64,000 bases of DNA from CAZXPY01 sp964643435 (GCA_964643435.1 CAZXPY010000002.1:1-64000); one strand, 5' to 3'; shown: positions 6,216-15,500, numbered from the stretch's first letter. The notes: a model not told the origin generated them from the sequence alone. Numbers and translations are program-made.

Positions 6216-8354
6216 TTGAAAAAAACTAGGTTTAATAAAATTTTATTAAGTATCTTTTTAGCGCTAACATTAGTTACCGCAAATTTTAGCGCGGTTTTTG
6301 CTTTGGAAGCTCCAACCGCTCCGAGCGCCCCGACTGCTCCAACCGCACCAACCGCTCCAACTGCACCTTCGCTGACACTAGAGGAACCAACACCGCCTTC
6401 AGCCCCAACCGCTCCAACTGCTCCAGAAGAACCTAGCGAACCGATTATCGTTGTTGAAGAACCAATTGCACCAGAACCTCCCCAAGCCATAAATAATAAT
6501 AATGAAGATTCTTCGGAGGATGGAGTTAATGGAAGTAATGATCAGGATCTAGGTACAGTAGTTTCTCAAGAAAATGGGGGAGAAGAGAGCGGTGGTAATG
6601 TTGGTGATACCACAATAAACACGGGGAATGGTACTTTAAACGATTTTTTACTTAATGACGCAAATAATAACTTGTTGGTCTGGGGAGGTTGCGGATTTGG
6701 TTGTGGGAACAGTGGTGGCTCAAGTGTCGTTAACTCTGGCAATGGTTCAGATTCTACAAATAATGCAACTACCTCGACAACCAATAATACAAACATTGAT
6801 CAAAGTAATAATCTTTACTTAGTAAATAACTATCAGGCAGAAGTCGAAACCGGTAATAATGATTCTGATCGTAATGTCGGCAACACCGAAATTTTAACTG
6901 GAGATGCCGATATTAGCTTAACATTGGTAAATAGCGGTAATAATAATGAAATTATTGTCGGTTTTCAGGAATTTAATGTTTTTGATAATCAAGTAGGGGA
7001 CATAACCTTTAGCTGGGCAGACCCAACTTTATTTACTTCCGGTGCGGCTAGTGTTGAAAATTCTGATAATGGGTCTAACTCCAATAATAGCGGTCAAGTA
7101 ACTTCAGAAAATAATACTGATATTACCCAAGTAAATGTCGCTGATGTCGAAAACAATGTTTTACTCGAAGCCGATACTGGTAATAACAGTGCTTCTCGTA
7201 ACACTGGCGGAAACAGCCTAATTGAGACTGGAGATGCCAATGTCGTTGCTAATTTGATTAACTTCTTGAACAACAACATCGCTGGCACAGCAACTTTTTT
7301 GGTAGGGGTAGTTAATATCTTTGGGTCTCTTGATGGTGATATTATTGTCGAGGCACCAACTTCGTGTGGTTGTGGTTCCTCAACTCTAGCTCAAAATTCT
7401 GGCAACGGTAGTGACTCAACTAATAACGCCGAAATTAACTTGGACAATAATACCGAAATTTTACAAAACAACGACGCCACTATTAATAACAATATAAATA
7501 TTGACGCGACAACCGGCGGAAATAACACTTCCAAAAACACTGGCGGTAATTCAACAATTTCGACTGGAGGAGCGAATGTCAACGCTTCAGTCATCAATAT
7601 TGCTAATAATAATGTTGTTGGCGCCGGCGATACTTGGTGGATAGTTTTGGTCAATAATAATGGCGTCTGGCAAGGAAAAATAGTGGGGGAGAATCAAGGA
7701 GTTAATCTCGCTTCTGATACTTTTGACTTTATCATCAATCCTGATGGTTCTGTCTCAGCCATCAATAGTAGTAATGGCGCCGGCTCCGAAAACACCGCCA
7801 TAATCAATAGTGAGAATAATACTAATATAGATCAATCAAATGTGGCGACAATAAATAATAATTTGACTATTGATGCCAACACTGGCGGCAACAGCGCCTC
7901 AAGAAATACCGGCGGAAATTCCACAATAAAAACCGGTAACGTGAACGTAAACGCTAATATCTTTAACTTCTTAAACAATAACTTCACTGGCGGAAGATTT
8001 GTAATCACGGTCGTAAATGTCTTTGGCAGCTTTTTAGGGGATGTTGTTCCCGCGGGAAGAACGAAAGAGGAAGCGGCGGCTGCCGCTCCNNNNNNNNNNN
8101 NNNNNNNNNNNNNNNNNNNNNNNNNNNNNNNNNNNNNNNNNNNNNNNNNNNNNNNNNNNNNNNNNNNNNNNNNNNNNNNNNNNNNNNNNTTGTTAGCCCA
8201 AGCCGCTTCAACTATCAGCGAAAAACCAATCCAAGTACCGTTAGCGGAAAACTTACAGCCAAGCGGACCAATGTTTAATTGGTGGTTACTTAGTTTGATT
8301 CCAGGAGTATTGATAATCTACTTAATTTTAATAAGGCGAGAAGCCGGGAGGTAA
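6216..8354 (+). CDS. membrane-anchored GNGS-repeat surface protein 3 (contains assembly gap)
   Basis: Begins at a TTG (6216) with AAGGAA upstream. A signal peptide to about residue 30 is followed by a Pro/Ala/Thr-rich stalk made of APT triplets (about 31-90), then four or five degenerate SGNGSDSTN / NTGGN repeats with large insertions between them (for example NIFGSLDGDIIVEAP). Linkers contain GCGFGC and CGC cysteine motifs. The C-terminus has one transmembrane helix (NWWLLSLIPGVLIIYLILI) and a basic tail, so it is anchored in the membrane. The 100-N gap at 8090-8189 falls after an alanine-rich run; whether the frame continues is assumed, and true length is unknown. Six bases separate it from the next gene. 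Confidence 0.65.
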   Translation: MKKTRFNKILLSIFLALTLVTANFSAVFALEAPTAPSAPTAPTAPTAPTAPSLTLEEPTPPSAPTAPTAPEEPSEPIIVVEEPIAPEPPQAINNNNEDSSEDGVNGSNDQDLGTVVSQENGGEESGGNVGDTTINTGNGTLNDFLLNDANNNLLVWGGCGFGCGNSGGSSVVNSGNGSDSTNNATTSTTNNTNIDQSNNLYLVNNYQAEVETGNNDSDRNVGNTEILTGDADISLTLVNSGNNNEIIVGFQEFNVFDNQVGDITFSWADPTLFTSGAASVENSDNGSNSNNSGQVTSENNTDITQVNVADVENNVLLEADTGNNSASRNTGGNSLIETGDANVVANLINFLNNNIAGTATFLVGVVNIFGSLDGDIIVEAPTSCGCGSSTLAQNSGNGSDSTNNAEINLDNNTEILQNNDATINNNINIDATTGGNNTSKNTGGNSTISTGGANVNASVINIANNNVVGAGDTWWIVLVNNNGVWQGKIVGENQGVNLASDTFDFIINPDGSVSAINSSNGAGSENTAIINSENNTNIDQSNVATINNNLTIDANTGGNSASRNTGGNSTIKTGNVNVNANIFNFLNNNFTGGRFVITVVNVFGSFLGDVVPAGRTKEEAAAAAXXXXXXXXXXXXXXXXXXXXXXXXXXXXXXXXXXLLAQAASTISEKPIQVPLAENLQPSGPMFNWWLLSLIPGVLIIYLILIRREAGR
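8090..8189. other. assembly gap (100 N)
   Basis: Exactly 100 N, a scaffolding placeholder, inside the C-terminal part of surface protein 3. The flank before it codes for alanine-rich low complexity, which probably broke the assembly. Confidence 0.95.
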
Positions 8355-8359
8355 TTTTT

Positions 8360-9181
8360 ATGAGAATTAAATTCTTTGCTGCCGCTGCCATACTGTCAGC
8401 GGTTTTTCTTTTCAAACCTACTAATGCTTTAGCCGTCAGTATCGAGGTAACCGGTAATGGAGAAGGATCTACTAATACTACTAACTTAAGCGTTGAAAAC
8501 CAGGAATATATAACTTCCACTAACGAAGCAAACGTTGTCAACTTAGTTGATGCAAGTTCTAACACTGGAGAAAATAGTGCCAACTCAAACAACGGTGACG
8601 TTACAATCGAAACTGGGGACGCGACCGCCGAAGTTTCGATAGATAATAATTTAAATAATGCTTTAGTAAATACGGGCTGCTGCTCTAGCGATGCTAATGT
8701 TCAAATTAGTGGAAATGGTTCAAGTTCTACTAACGTGGTTAATTTATCTTTATCTAACCAAATTTTTTCTAGCCAAAATAATGTTTTTAATGTTGGAAAC
8801 AATGTCTTTGCTGATCCGAATACTGGTGGGAATACCGCCAACAATAATAATGGCAGAGTACGTATTAAAACTGGTGACGCTTCCGTCGTTGTCACAATCG
8901 GAAATTCTGGTAATCAAAATATCGCGGTTGTAGGCGGACCAAAAGAAAAACCACCAACAATTCAACCACCTGTTTCTACGCCAACACCAACTGCCGTTAT
9001 CACCAGTGCGCCAATAACACCAACTTCTGCTCCGATTCAACTCCCGGCGGTTTTGGCGCAAGTTACTTCTAAATTGCCGGTGACTGGATCAAGATTTGGT
9101 TTACTAGAAATAACCATCATTTCTTCTTTAATGGTAAGCGCTGGGGTTTACCTAAGACGAAGAACGGAACAGTTAGCGTAA
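8360..9181 (+). CDS. GNGS-repeat surface protein 4 with LPVTG sorting signal
   Basis: A 273-residue exported protein: signal peptide to about residue 27, two GNG repeats (VEVTGNGEGSTN; VQISGNGSSSTN) joined by a CC-containing linker, a Pro/Thr-rich stalk (about 195-235), and a C-terminal LPVTG motif followed by a hydrophobic helix and RRR. That tail is a standard sortase signal, so the protein is probably linked to the wall or to other subunits by a sortase encoded elsewhere; none is seen in this window. It lies six bases after surface protein 3 and six before the next gene, so the three form an operon. Confidence 0.78.
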   Translation: MRIKFFAAAAILSAVFLFKPTNALAVSIEVTGNGEGSTNTTNLSVENQEYITSTNEANVVNLVDASSNTGENSANSNNGDVTIETGDATAEVSIDNNLNNALVNTGCCSSDANVQISGNGSSSTNVVNLSLSNQIFSSQNNVFNVGNNVFADPNTGGNTANNNNGRVRIKTGDASVVVTIGNSGNQNIAVVGGPKEKPPTIQPPVSTPTPTAVITSAPITPTSAPIQLPAVLAQVTSKLPVTGSRFGLLEITIISSLMVSAGVYLRRRTEQLA

Positions 9182-9186
9182 TTTTT

Positions 9187-9714
9187 GTGAAAAAAACCAT
9201 CGTCGGTTTTCTGTTAGGAATATTCTTTATTCTTCTTATTTCTGCTGCTGTTAAGTTAGTTATCACTAAAACGGTCAAAAGTACGGCTGTCCCTTCATTT
9301 GAAGAAATTGGTCCAAAAACCAACCTAAAGCAACAACAAAATAATTCTACTCTTGGGGTGGCCACTAAAAATAATAACACCGATAACGAGGAAGAAGAGG
9401 AAGATAAATTGAACAAAGAAACAGTAAAATCAACAACTGATATCCCAATTTTTACACCCTCTAGCGTTAAGACAAAGGTAAGAACAAACGATTCATTAGT
9501 GTTAGCTTTGGAAACGTCCGCCACTAAAGAAGCAGTTGTGGGTTTTTATCAAAAAAACCTGGCAAGTATGGGTTTTATTCAGGAAAACCTGGCCACTTTT
9601 GGAAGCGCTAAAGTTTATAGCTTTTTAAAAGGCGGGGTAGAGAGAGTCCTTTTAATAATTTATTCTGTCGGTAACAAAACCTCCCTTGTTCTTACCACCC
9701 AACCAAACCCATAG
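9187..9714 (+). CDS. single-pass membrane protein, third gene of the surface operon
   Basis: A 175-residue protein starting at GTG six bases after surface protein 4. It has one N-terminal transmembrane helix (about residues 4-26), a low-complexity Asn/Glu/Lys/Thr-rich linker (about 45-95), and a C-terminal alpha/beta domain (about 100-172) with AVVGFYQKNLASMGF and RVLLIIYSVGNKTSLVLT. The domain resembles small extracytoplasmic domains with a Fy..nL...Gf pattern, but I cannot name a family. The operon position suggests a role beside the repeat proteins. Ends with tandem TAG TAA. Confidence 0.55.
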   Translation: MKKTIVGFLLGIFFILLISAAVKLVITKTVKSTAVPSFEEIGPKTNLKQQQNNSTLGVATKNNNTDNEEEEEDKLNKETVKSTTDIPIFTPSSVKTKVRTNDSLVLALETSATKEAVVGFYQKNLASMGFIQENLATFGSAKVYSFLKGGVERVLLIIYSVGNKTSLVLTTQPNP

Positions 9715-9796
9715 TAAATACAGCCTCATTCTTGGGGGCGAATCCATCTTGAAAAGTTCGGAGAAGTGCTTTAGACTTTAAGTAAAGGCGAGCTAA

Positions 9797-10165
9797 ATGC
9801 CCACGAATTTCCAATTGAATCCAATATTAGCAAAACTCCCATTTTATTTTACCCGCTGGTGGTACTACGAAGCACCGCCAAAATTATTTATTTACCTTGC
9901 TAGAATATTAGGGGGGGTTGCCCATCTTTTATCCGTAGAATTACTTTTAAAAACTTTTTTTGAACCTTGGCGAGCCGAATACCGAAAAGGTTTTGTAGCG
10001 GTTGCTAGATTCGTTGGTATCAGCGTCAAGGCAATTTTCTTAATTTTTGATTTTCTCATTCTAAGTGCGATTCTGATTTGGGGCGTTTTTATTTTTATTT
10101 CTTGGTTTCTTTTACCTTTAACACCGTTTTGGGCGTTGTTTCTTTTCTTTAATGGAAAAATTTAA
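9797..10165 (+). CDS. conserved-type membrane protein upstream of Clp ATPase
   Basis: A 122-residue protein with a short soluble start, a hydrophobic segment around 30-50 and two strong helices at about 72-95 and 98-118. It overlaps the following ATPase gene by 14 bases, which indicates coupled translation and probably a joint membrane complex. Aromatic-rich start (FYFTRWWYYEAP). I recognise no named family. Confidence 0.6.
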   Translation: MPTNFQLNPILAKLPFYFTRWWYYEAPPKLFIYLARILGGVAHLLSVELLLKTFFEPWRAEYRKGFVAVARFVGISVKAIFLIFDFLILSAILIWGVFIFISWFLLPLTPFWALFLFFNGKI

Positions 10166-12581
10166 ATTTGATAAGGAAAATTCATTAATTTTTCAAATTG
10201 CCTCCCTGGTGAATTTCTGGGAGGGTTTTTTAGGCAGGTTAGGAAGAGCTATTCTTTTATTAATAGCAATTCTGACTATCTTTAATTTAAAAATTCTGGG
10301 CGGATCTGCCTTTATTTTCTTAGCTTTAAGTTTATTTTGGTTAGTCTTTGAAATTTTTTTTCTCTTCAAACTTAAAAATTTTTCAACGCTTGATTCAATA
10401 GAAAATTTAGCAGAGGAAGGTAATTTAGCCTCTTATTTTGCTATCGAACCCGCCCGAAAAATTTTGCGCTTTGGGGATCCAAAAGAGCTTTTTGAAAACC
10501 TAAGGGGGGAGAACGGCGGGTTTATCTTAAAACGGGCCGATATTTTAGATTACACTGTAGCTACTGATTTCCCTCATATTGAAGGAATTGTGGCCCAAGC
10601 GGTAAATATTGCCAAAAAAAATACCCACCAAAAAATAGAAACTAGTGATTTATTACTGGCAATGATTTTTGGTCAGAAGGATCTGCAAAAAATTGCTTTC
10701 GAAAAAAAATTGAAGGAGGGAGATTTCTTACAAATTGTTGAATGGCAAGATAATCTAAAAAAGGAAAAAGCGGATTATCGTTTCTTCCATCGTGGTTTTC
10801 TTGGGGCGGGAATAGCCGAATCTTGGGTCGGTGGCTACACTTTAGAAACAGAAAAATATTGTAAGGATATTACGAAACAACTCTCTAGGGGAAAAGTAGA
10901 TTTTATTATTGTGGGAAGAGATAAAGAAATAAAAGCAGTATCAGAGATTTTGTCCCGCTCTAAAAAGAAGAACGTGATTCTTATCGGCGAACCAGGGGTA
11001 GGTAAATCCACCATAGTCTACGGTTTAGCCGCTGCTTCCCTTCTTGGCCAAACTTTTGCGGCTCTTCGTTATAAACGTTTCTTGGAACTTGGAGTTGGCT
11101 CGCTCTTGGCTGGAGCAAGCAATCGGGGAGAATTAGAACAAAGAATTAAGGATATCTTAATTGAGTTAGAACATTCTGGAAACGTGGTACTTTATATTCC
11201 AGAAATTCAAAATATTGCCGGTAGTCCAGGTGCCGAAGAATTTGATATTACCGGCGTTTTATTGCCTTACCTTAAAGGAGATCGTCTGCAAGTTATTGCC
11301 ACTTCAACAAGAGCTAATTATCATAAGTTTATTGAAGCTAAAGCCTCGTTCGCTGAAAGTTTTGATTATTTAGAAGTCCCCGAAACAGATTATGAAGAAA
11401 CAGGGCAGATCCTTATGCATTCTTTAGCGCTACTCGAACCAAAAAATAACTGTTTCGCAACTTATCTTGCGTTGAAAAAATTAGTGGAGCTTTCTGAAAA
11501 ATACTTTCTAGACCGCAAGCTCCCCGGAAAGGCAATTGATCTTTTAGACGAGGCTTTAGCGATGGCAGCGGTCGAGAATAGAAATATATTGACAGAAAAA
11601 GATATTTTAACAATTGTCTCTGAAAAAACTAAAGTTCCGGTTGATGAACCTACTCAAATTGAAGCCGAAAAACTTCTTAATTTAGAGAATATTTTACACC
11701 GCCGAATCGTAGACCAAGATGAGGCAGTCACGGTAGTATCCGAGGCATTACGCAGAGCCAGAACAGGGGTTTCTGAAGGCAAGAAGCCAATTGGAACTTT
11801 TCTTTTTTTAGGTCCGACCGGAGTCGGTAAAACTGAAACTGCAAAGGCTCTTTCCCAATTTTATTTTGGTGGAGAAGAGACGGTGATTCGCCTTGATATG
11901 AGTGAATTTCAGGAAGAAAAAAGTATTTACGCTCTTATCGGTGCGCCGCCTGGTAGCGAGGCAAGGGAGGGCGAATTAACCGCTTCTGTTAAATCTAAGC
12001 CTTTTAGTTTAATTTTACTTGATGAGTTGGAAAAGGCACACAAGAAAATTTTGGACATCTTCTTACAGGTTTTTGATGATGGCCGACTAACTGATTCGGC
12101 TGGTGAATTAGTTTCTTTCACTAATACTATCATTATTGCCACTTCTAACGCTGGTTCGGAACTTATCAGGGAGAAATTAAAGCAAAATATGCCTTTATTA
12201 ACCCTTAAAGAGATTTTGCTGGAAGAATTGCAAACTAAAGGTATTTTTAACCCCGAATTCTTAAACCGGTTTGATGAGATTGTTGTCTTTAAACCCTTAG
12301 GTCAGAAAGAGGTTATTGCGATCGCCAAAATCTTAGTGGAAGAGCTAAAAACAAGGATCGCTAAGCAAGACATTACCTTAGAAACCAACCCAGAAGCAAT
12401 TGCGGCAATCGCCCGTTCTGGTTACGATCCCATTTACGGTGCCAGACCGTTGCGTCGTTTTATCGCTGACCAATTAGAAAATAGCGTTGCTAAAAAGATT
12501 TTATCGGGCGAATTAAAACGTGGCTCCGTTGCCAGAATTGCCCTTGATTCTGCTGGTAATTTAACCATCAGTGAGAAATGA
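10152..12581 (+). CDS. membrane-anchored ClpC/ClpB-like AAA+ ATPase with degenerate first ATPase site
   Basis: An 809-residue two-domain Clp ATPase. Two hydrophobic helices at about residues 35-75 anchor it, followed by a Clp-N-like region (about 140-200). The D1 domain keeps Walker A GEPGVGKST, but the Walker B Asp is Pro (LYIPEIQ) and the usual ERRF arginine-finger segment reads AESF. D2 is intact: GPTGVGKT, LLDELEKAH, the arginine finger in FLNRFDEIVVF, and sensor 2 GARPLRRF. There is no long ClpB middle domain and no clear ClpP-binding (I/L)GF loop. It may be an unfoldase acting at the membrane without ClpP (inference). It overlaps the upstream membrane gene. Confidence 0.8.
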   Translation: MEKFKFDKENSLIFQIASLVNFWEGFLGRLGRAILLLIAILTIFNLKILGGSAFIFLALSLFWLVFEIFFLFKLKNFSTLDSIENLAEEGNLASYFAIEPARKILRFGDPKELFENLRGENGGFILKRADILDYTVATDFPHIEGIVAQAVNIAKKNTHQKIETSDLLLAMIFGQKDLQKIAFEKKLKEGDFLQIVEWQDNLKKEKADYRFFHRGFLGAGIAESWVGGYTLETEKYCKDITKQLSRGKVDFIIVGRDKEIKAVSEILSRSKKKNVILIGEPGVGKSTIVYGLAAASLLGQTFAALRYKRFLELGVGSLLAGASNRGELEQRIKDILIELEHSGNVVLYIPEIQNIAGSPGAEEFDITGVLLPYLKGDRLQVIATSTRANYHKFIEAKASFAESFDYLEVPETDYEETGQILMHSLALLEPKNNCFATYLALKKLVELSEKYFLDRKLPGKAIDLLDEALAMAAVENRNILTEKDILTIVSEKTKVPVDEPTQIEAEKLLNLENILHRRIVDQDEAVTVVSEALRRARTGVSEGKKPIGTFLFLGPTGVGKTETAKALSQFYFGGEETVIRLDMSEFQEEKSIYALIGAPPGSEAREGELTASVKSKPFSLILLDELEKAHKKILDIFLQVFDDGRLTDSAGELVSFTNTIIIATSNAGSELIREKLKQNMPLLTLKEILLEELQTKGIFNPEFLNRFDEIVVFKPLGQKEVIAIAKILVEELKTRIAKQDITLETNPEAIAAIARSGYDPIYGARPLRRFIADQLENSVAKKILSGELKRGSVARIALDSAGNLTISEK

Positions 12582-13317
12582 ATCTTGTTTGAGCCTAAGA
12601 AACACAATTCAGCCTTAAAAACCTCATTTTTTATTGATATACCAATATATTTTTCTCAATAAGTAATGCGGTAGCGAAGAAGTGGCGATAAATGAGTCTA
12701 AATAAAGATTTTGATTGTCCTGACAACCTTTTTTTAATATAAAAAGAACCGGACGATAAAATTTTAAAAAAAGGTACGAAAGAGGAGATTAAAGCAAATA
12801 ATTGGTTGAGGGCCCAAGTATAATAAGTGAAAAATCAATTTAGGGGATTAAATTACACGTCGCATAAGAACCATTGTGCGACACGAGTTAAAATAGCTTC
12901 TTTGGGCTTTTTGTCTTAGAGGGGAGAGGTGTTATAACAAAACAGCAAAAGAAAAAATAAAATCTTCCCTCTTTAGAGTTATCCAAATGTATTACTAAAA
13001 TAAAAAAACTCGTCCTAGAGCTCTACAGCGGCTCGCTTTCAGATATAAACATTAAATTTGTTAATTAAAACTAAGAAATAGTAGATTGTTAATTGCTGAT
13101 GACCGATTACCGATCGAGTACTCATAGTTATCCACAAATCTTTCGGGTTTTTTATGTTTGGAGGTCGAAACAAAAGTGAACATCTATAACCTATAGTTTT
13201 AAACCTTTCCACAAATGGAAAGTTAATGTATCAAACTACATCAGCTCTTTATTCCCTCTTTGGCAGGGGACCTGAAAAAATTTTACTCCCCTCCTCCACT
13301 TTTCTTATTTCATTTTT
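12582..13317. other. 736-bp gene-free interval between convergent genes, with one DnaA-box match
   Basis: AT-rich and with stops in all frames; it lies between the 3' ends of two converging genes. A perfect DnaA-box sequence TTATCCACA occurs at 13128-13136, a near match TTATCCAAA at 12979-12987, and a small hairpin GTCGCA/TGCGAC at 12859-12882. dnaA, dnaN and gyr genes are not nearby. I see no tRNA, RNase P or SRP signature. It may be decayed sequence or hold an unrecognised RNA. Confidence 0.4.
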
Positions 13318-14091
13318 TCAAGAATTCACTAGTACCAGCAATAAAATGAAGACAGCAATGCCAACAAATAAATATTCCTTCACTGCCCTAACCGATAGGT
13401 CCCCTTTTATTTTATGATTCATAATCCCGATTAATACGTAAACTCCGGTAGCCGAAGCTAAACCAGCGGCCGCAGGAGAAAACGGCCAAAAAGATGATAC
13501 GAAGATAATTTCACTTAAAATTAGGCTACAAATAACGCTAGTGAGTAAAACTTCTGAACTTAAAAACTCTTTTAGCTCTATTTGCCAGAAAGACTGTAAA
13601 AAAAGCAGCGTCCCAACTACAAAAGAGATTAAAGTTAATAAAACTAAATTGATACCAACTCCAAAAAGAAGCGAGAAAAAAGCAAAGGAAACAAATAAAG
13701 TGACAATATAACCTACCGTATGAGCGGCCCGCAGAAGCGGAATACTACGTTCCGCAGACACATTATAGATATTTTCAGCTAACAAAATAATGTAAAGAGT
13801 AGTGCCAAAGACAATTGTTAGTAAAATTTTGAAGAACAAGGATAAGTCCACTTGGAGAAACAGCAAACCAAAAGTGGTAGCGTGTAAAACCGGTAAAATA
13901 AAAAGGGTAATAAACTCTATCCCTAACAAACCAATAAGCAAAGACCAGACAGAAAGTCCGTAAGAAGCTAATACAAGGATGACAAAAACCCCTAAACTCC
14001 ATTTAAAAGTCAAAAAAGGAATCGAAAAAAGCATAAGGCTTAAAACAGCGGAGCTTATTGCAATTTTCTTTCTTTTACTAATTGTTATCAT
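13318..14091 (-). CDS. multi-pass membrane protein, function unknown
   Basis: A 257-residue, very hydrophobic protein with about eight predicted transmembrane helices, short loops and a basic N-terminus (MITISKRKKIA). No catalytic motif stands out; a loop HTVGYIVTLF and a short charged segment HKIKGDLSVRAVKEY near the end are the only polar landmarks. Its ATG overlaps the ruvC stop (ATGA), so it is translated with ruvC and yebC in one minus-strand unit. Confidence 0.6.
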   Translation of the reverse strand: MITISKRKKIAISSAVLSLMLFSIPFLTFKWSLGVFVILVLASYGLSVWSLLIGLLGIEFITLFILPVLHATTFGLLFLQVDLSLFFKILLTIVFGTTLYIILLAENIYNVSAERSIPLLRAAHTVGYIVTLFVSFAFFSLLFGVGINLVLLTLISFVVGTLLFLQSFWQIELKEFLSSEVLLTSVICSLILSEIIFVSSFWPFSPAAAGLASATGVYVLIGIMNHKIKGDLSVRAVKEYLFVGIAVFILLLVLVNS

Positions 14092-14636
14092 CTGGAACTT
14101 TTATTACCAATTGAAATTATATGGTGTATGGCGGCGGCGGCGGCATCGTAGGCATCATCTCGGAATTGCCAAACTGGTTTACCTAATTGATCCTTAGGTT
14201 TAGGTAAGCTTCTTACTTTTAAAATTCGACGGACCCCAATTTGGACCTGTTTTTTAGTGGCTCTCCCGTAAGCGCTTATTGTTGATTTTACTTCTAAACC
14301 TGTATATTCAAATAAACGCAAGTTCTCCTCCGCGGCCACTAACATTATCACTCCCCTAGCCTGCCCAACCGTTATTGCACTGGAAGAATTTTGTCCAAAA
14401 AAAATTCGCTCTACTACTAAAGAATCCGGTTTGTAAGATTTGATTATTTTTTTAAGCGCTCTTTTTAGCTCTAAAAGCCTTAAAGGCATATCTTTATCTG
14501 GCTTTGTGGTTATACAACCAAAACCGATCAATGAGAAGAAGCTACCATCAGGTTTTCGTTTGTTTCCTGCTTTTTTATGTTGGACAACTCCCCAACCAGT
14601 TGTGGCTGTTCCCGGATCAATCCCAAGTATTATCAT
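14088..14636 (-). CDS. ruvC: Holliday junction resolvase RuvC
   Basis: Endonuclease that cuts four-way junctions in recombinational repair together with RuvAB. The 182-residue length is normal. The N-terminal catalytic Asp is in ILGIDPGTATTGWGV, the second acidic residue in LVVERIFFGQNSSSA, and the C-terminal acidic pair in DDAYDAAAAAIHH. It lies between yebC (upstream) and a membrane protein whose start it overlaps; a yebC-ruvC order is common in bacteria. Confidence 0.96.
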   Translation of the reverse strand: MIILGIDPGTATTGWGVVQHKKAGNKRKPDGSFFSLIGFGCITTKPDKDMPLRLLELKRALKKIIKSYKPDSLVVERIFFGQNSSSAITVGQARGVIMLVAAEENLRLFEYTGLEVKSTISAYGRATKKQVQIGVRRILKVRSLPKPKDQLGKPVWQFRDDAYDAAAAAIHHIISIGNKSSR

Positions 14637-14695
14637 TTTGTCTCATTTAAATTCATACAACTTCCTTTTGAAGAATTTCATCTGGAATATAGATC

Positions 14696-15454
14696 TTAAT
14701 TTTTAATCTCTGCATCCCGCAAGAGTATCTCTTCCGGAATGTCGAAGTTTGAGTAAACTTTTTGTACATCTTTTAGATTTTCTATTGATTCAACAAGTTT
14801 CAATATCGAATCCGCCGTTTTTGGATCAGTTATCTGGATGCTTGTTTTTGGTTTTTTGATTAATAAAGAGTTTTTTACTGGTAACCCTTCTTCTAAAAGT
14901 TTTTTCTTAACAGTTTCCATATCTTCAAGAGTGGTATAAATTAAATATTCACTGTTTAATTTTTCAAGATCGGCTGCTCCAGCCGCAATTGCCGCATCGG
15001 TTATTGTACTTTCAGTCTCCTCCCCTGCCTCTATTGTCAAAACTATTGACTTCGAAAACATCCAAGAAACAGAAGCAGGAGCAGCTAAATTGCCTCCGTA
15101 GCGTTCCAAAACACTTCTAATCTCTTGAGAAGTTCTTTGGCGGTTATCGGTCAAACAATCGATAATTATACCCACACCAGCCGGTCCAAAGCCTTCATAA
15201 GTAATCTCTTCGTAGTGACCTTGCCCTAGTTTACCGCTCCCTCTTATCTTTGCTCGCTCGATATTTTCTTTGGGCATATTGATATTTTTTGCTTCTTCGA
15301 TTGCCAGTCTTAACTTAAAATTAGTTTCGGGATTTTGGTCCTCCCTAGCCGCAATCGCGATTGCGGCTACTGCTTTAGTAAAAAGCTGTCCCCTTTTTTG
15401 ATCGGTTACGCCTTTTTGCCGACGGATTTGACTCCACTTACTATGACCTGACAT
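14696..15454 (-). CDS. yebC: YebC/PmpR/TACO1-family protein
   Basis: A 252-residue member of a universal family that acts as a DNA-binding regulator in some species and as a translation helper for proline-rich stretches in others. The start MSGHSKWSQIRRQK and the segments MPKENIERAKIRGSG, YEGFGPAGVGIIID and LTDNRQRTSQEIRSV are diagnostic. Given the proline-rich proteins in the window, a translational role would fit, but that is inference. First gene of the yebC-ruvC unit. Confidence 0.95.
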   Translation of the reverse strand: MSGHSKWSQIRRQKGVTDQKRGQLFTKAVAAIAIAAREDQNPETNFKLRLAIEEAKNINMPKENIERAKIRGSGKLGQGHYEEITYEGFGPAGVGIIIDCLTDNRQRTSQEIRSVLERYGGNLAAPASVSWMFSKSIVLTIEAGEETESTITDAAIAAGAADLEKLNSEYLIYTTLEDMETVKKKLLEEGLPVKNSLLIKKPKTSIQITDPKTADSILKLVESIENLKDVQKVYSNFDIPEEILLRDAEIKN

Positions 15455-15477
15455 AAGCTATATTTTAACACAAAGAA

Positions 15478-15500
15478 AAACCCCGATTAAATCGGGGTTT
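15478..15500 (-). terminator. rho-independent terminator (minus strand)
   Basis: AAACCCCGAT (15478-15487) and ATCGGGGTTT (15491-15500) form a 10-bp stem with a three-base loop. On the minus strand it is followed by a T-rich tract, so it ends the transcript of the 15659-16366 gene before yebC. Confidence 0.85.

Noticed and set aside
6308..6480. CRISPR or other regular repeat array
   Set aside because: The short periodic DNA encodes the APT-rich protein stalk; there are no spacers. No CRISPR array or cas gene is seen anywhere in the window.
2845..9181. Curli-type amyloid subunits
   Set aside because: Asn/Gln/Gly-rich repeats recall curlin, but the period is about 90 residues, not 22, and the SxxxxQxGxxN pattern is absent.
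8360..9714. Sortase gene next to the LPVTG protein
   Set aside because: The following protein has no TLxTC motif or sortase fold pattern; no sortase is present in the window.
12582..13317. Replication origin
   Set aside because: Only one perfect DnaA box, no dnaA/dnaN context and no clear unwinding repeats. Kept as an observation only.
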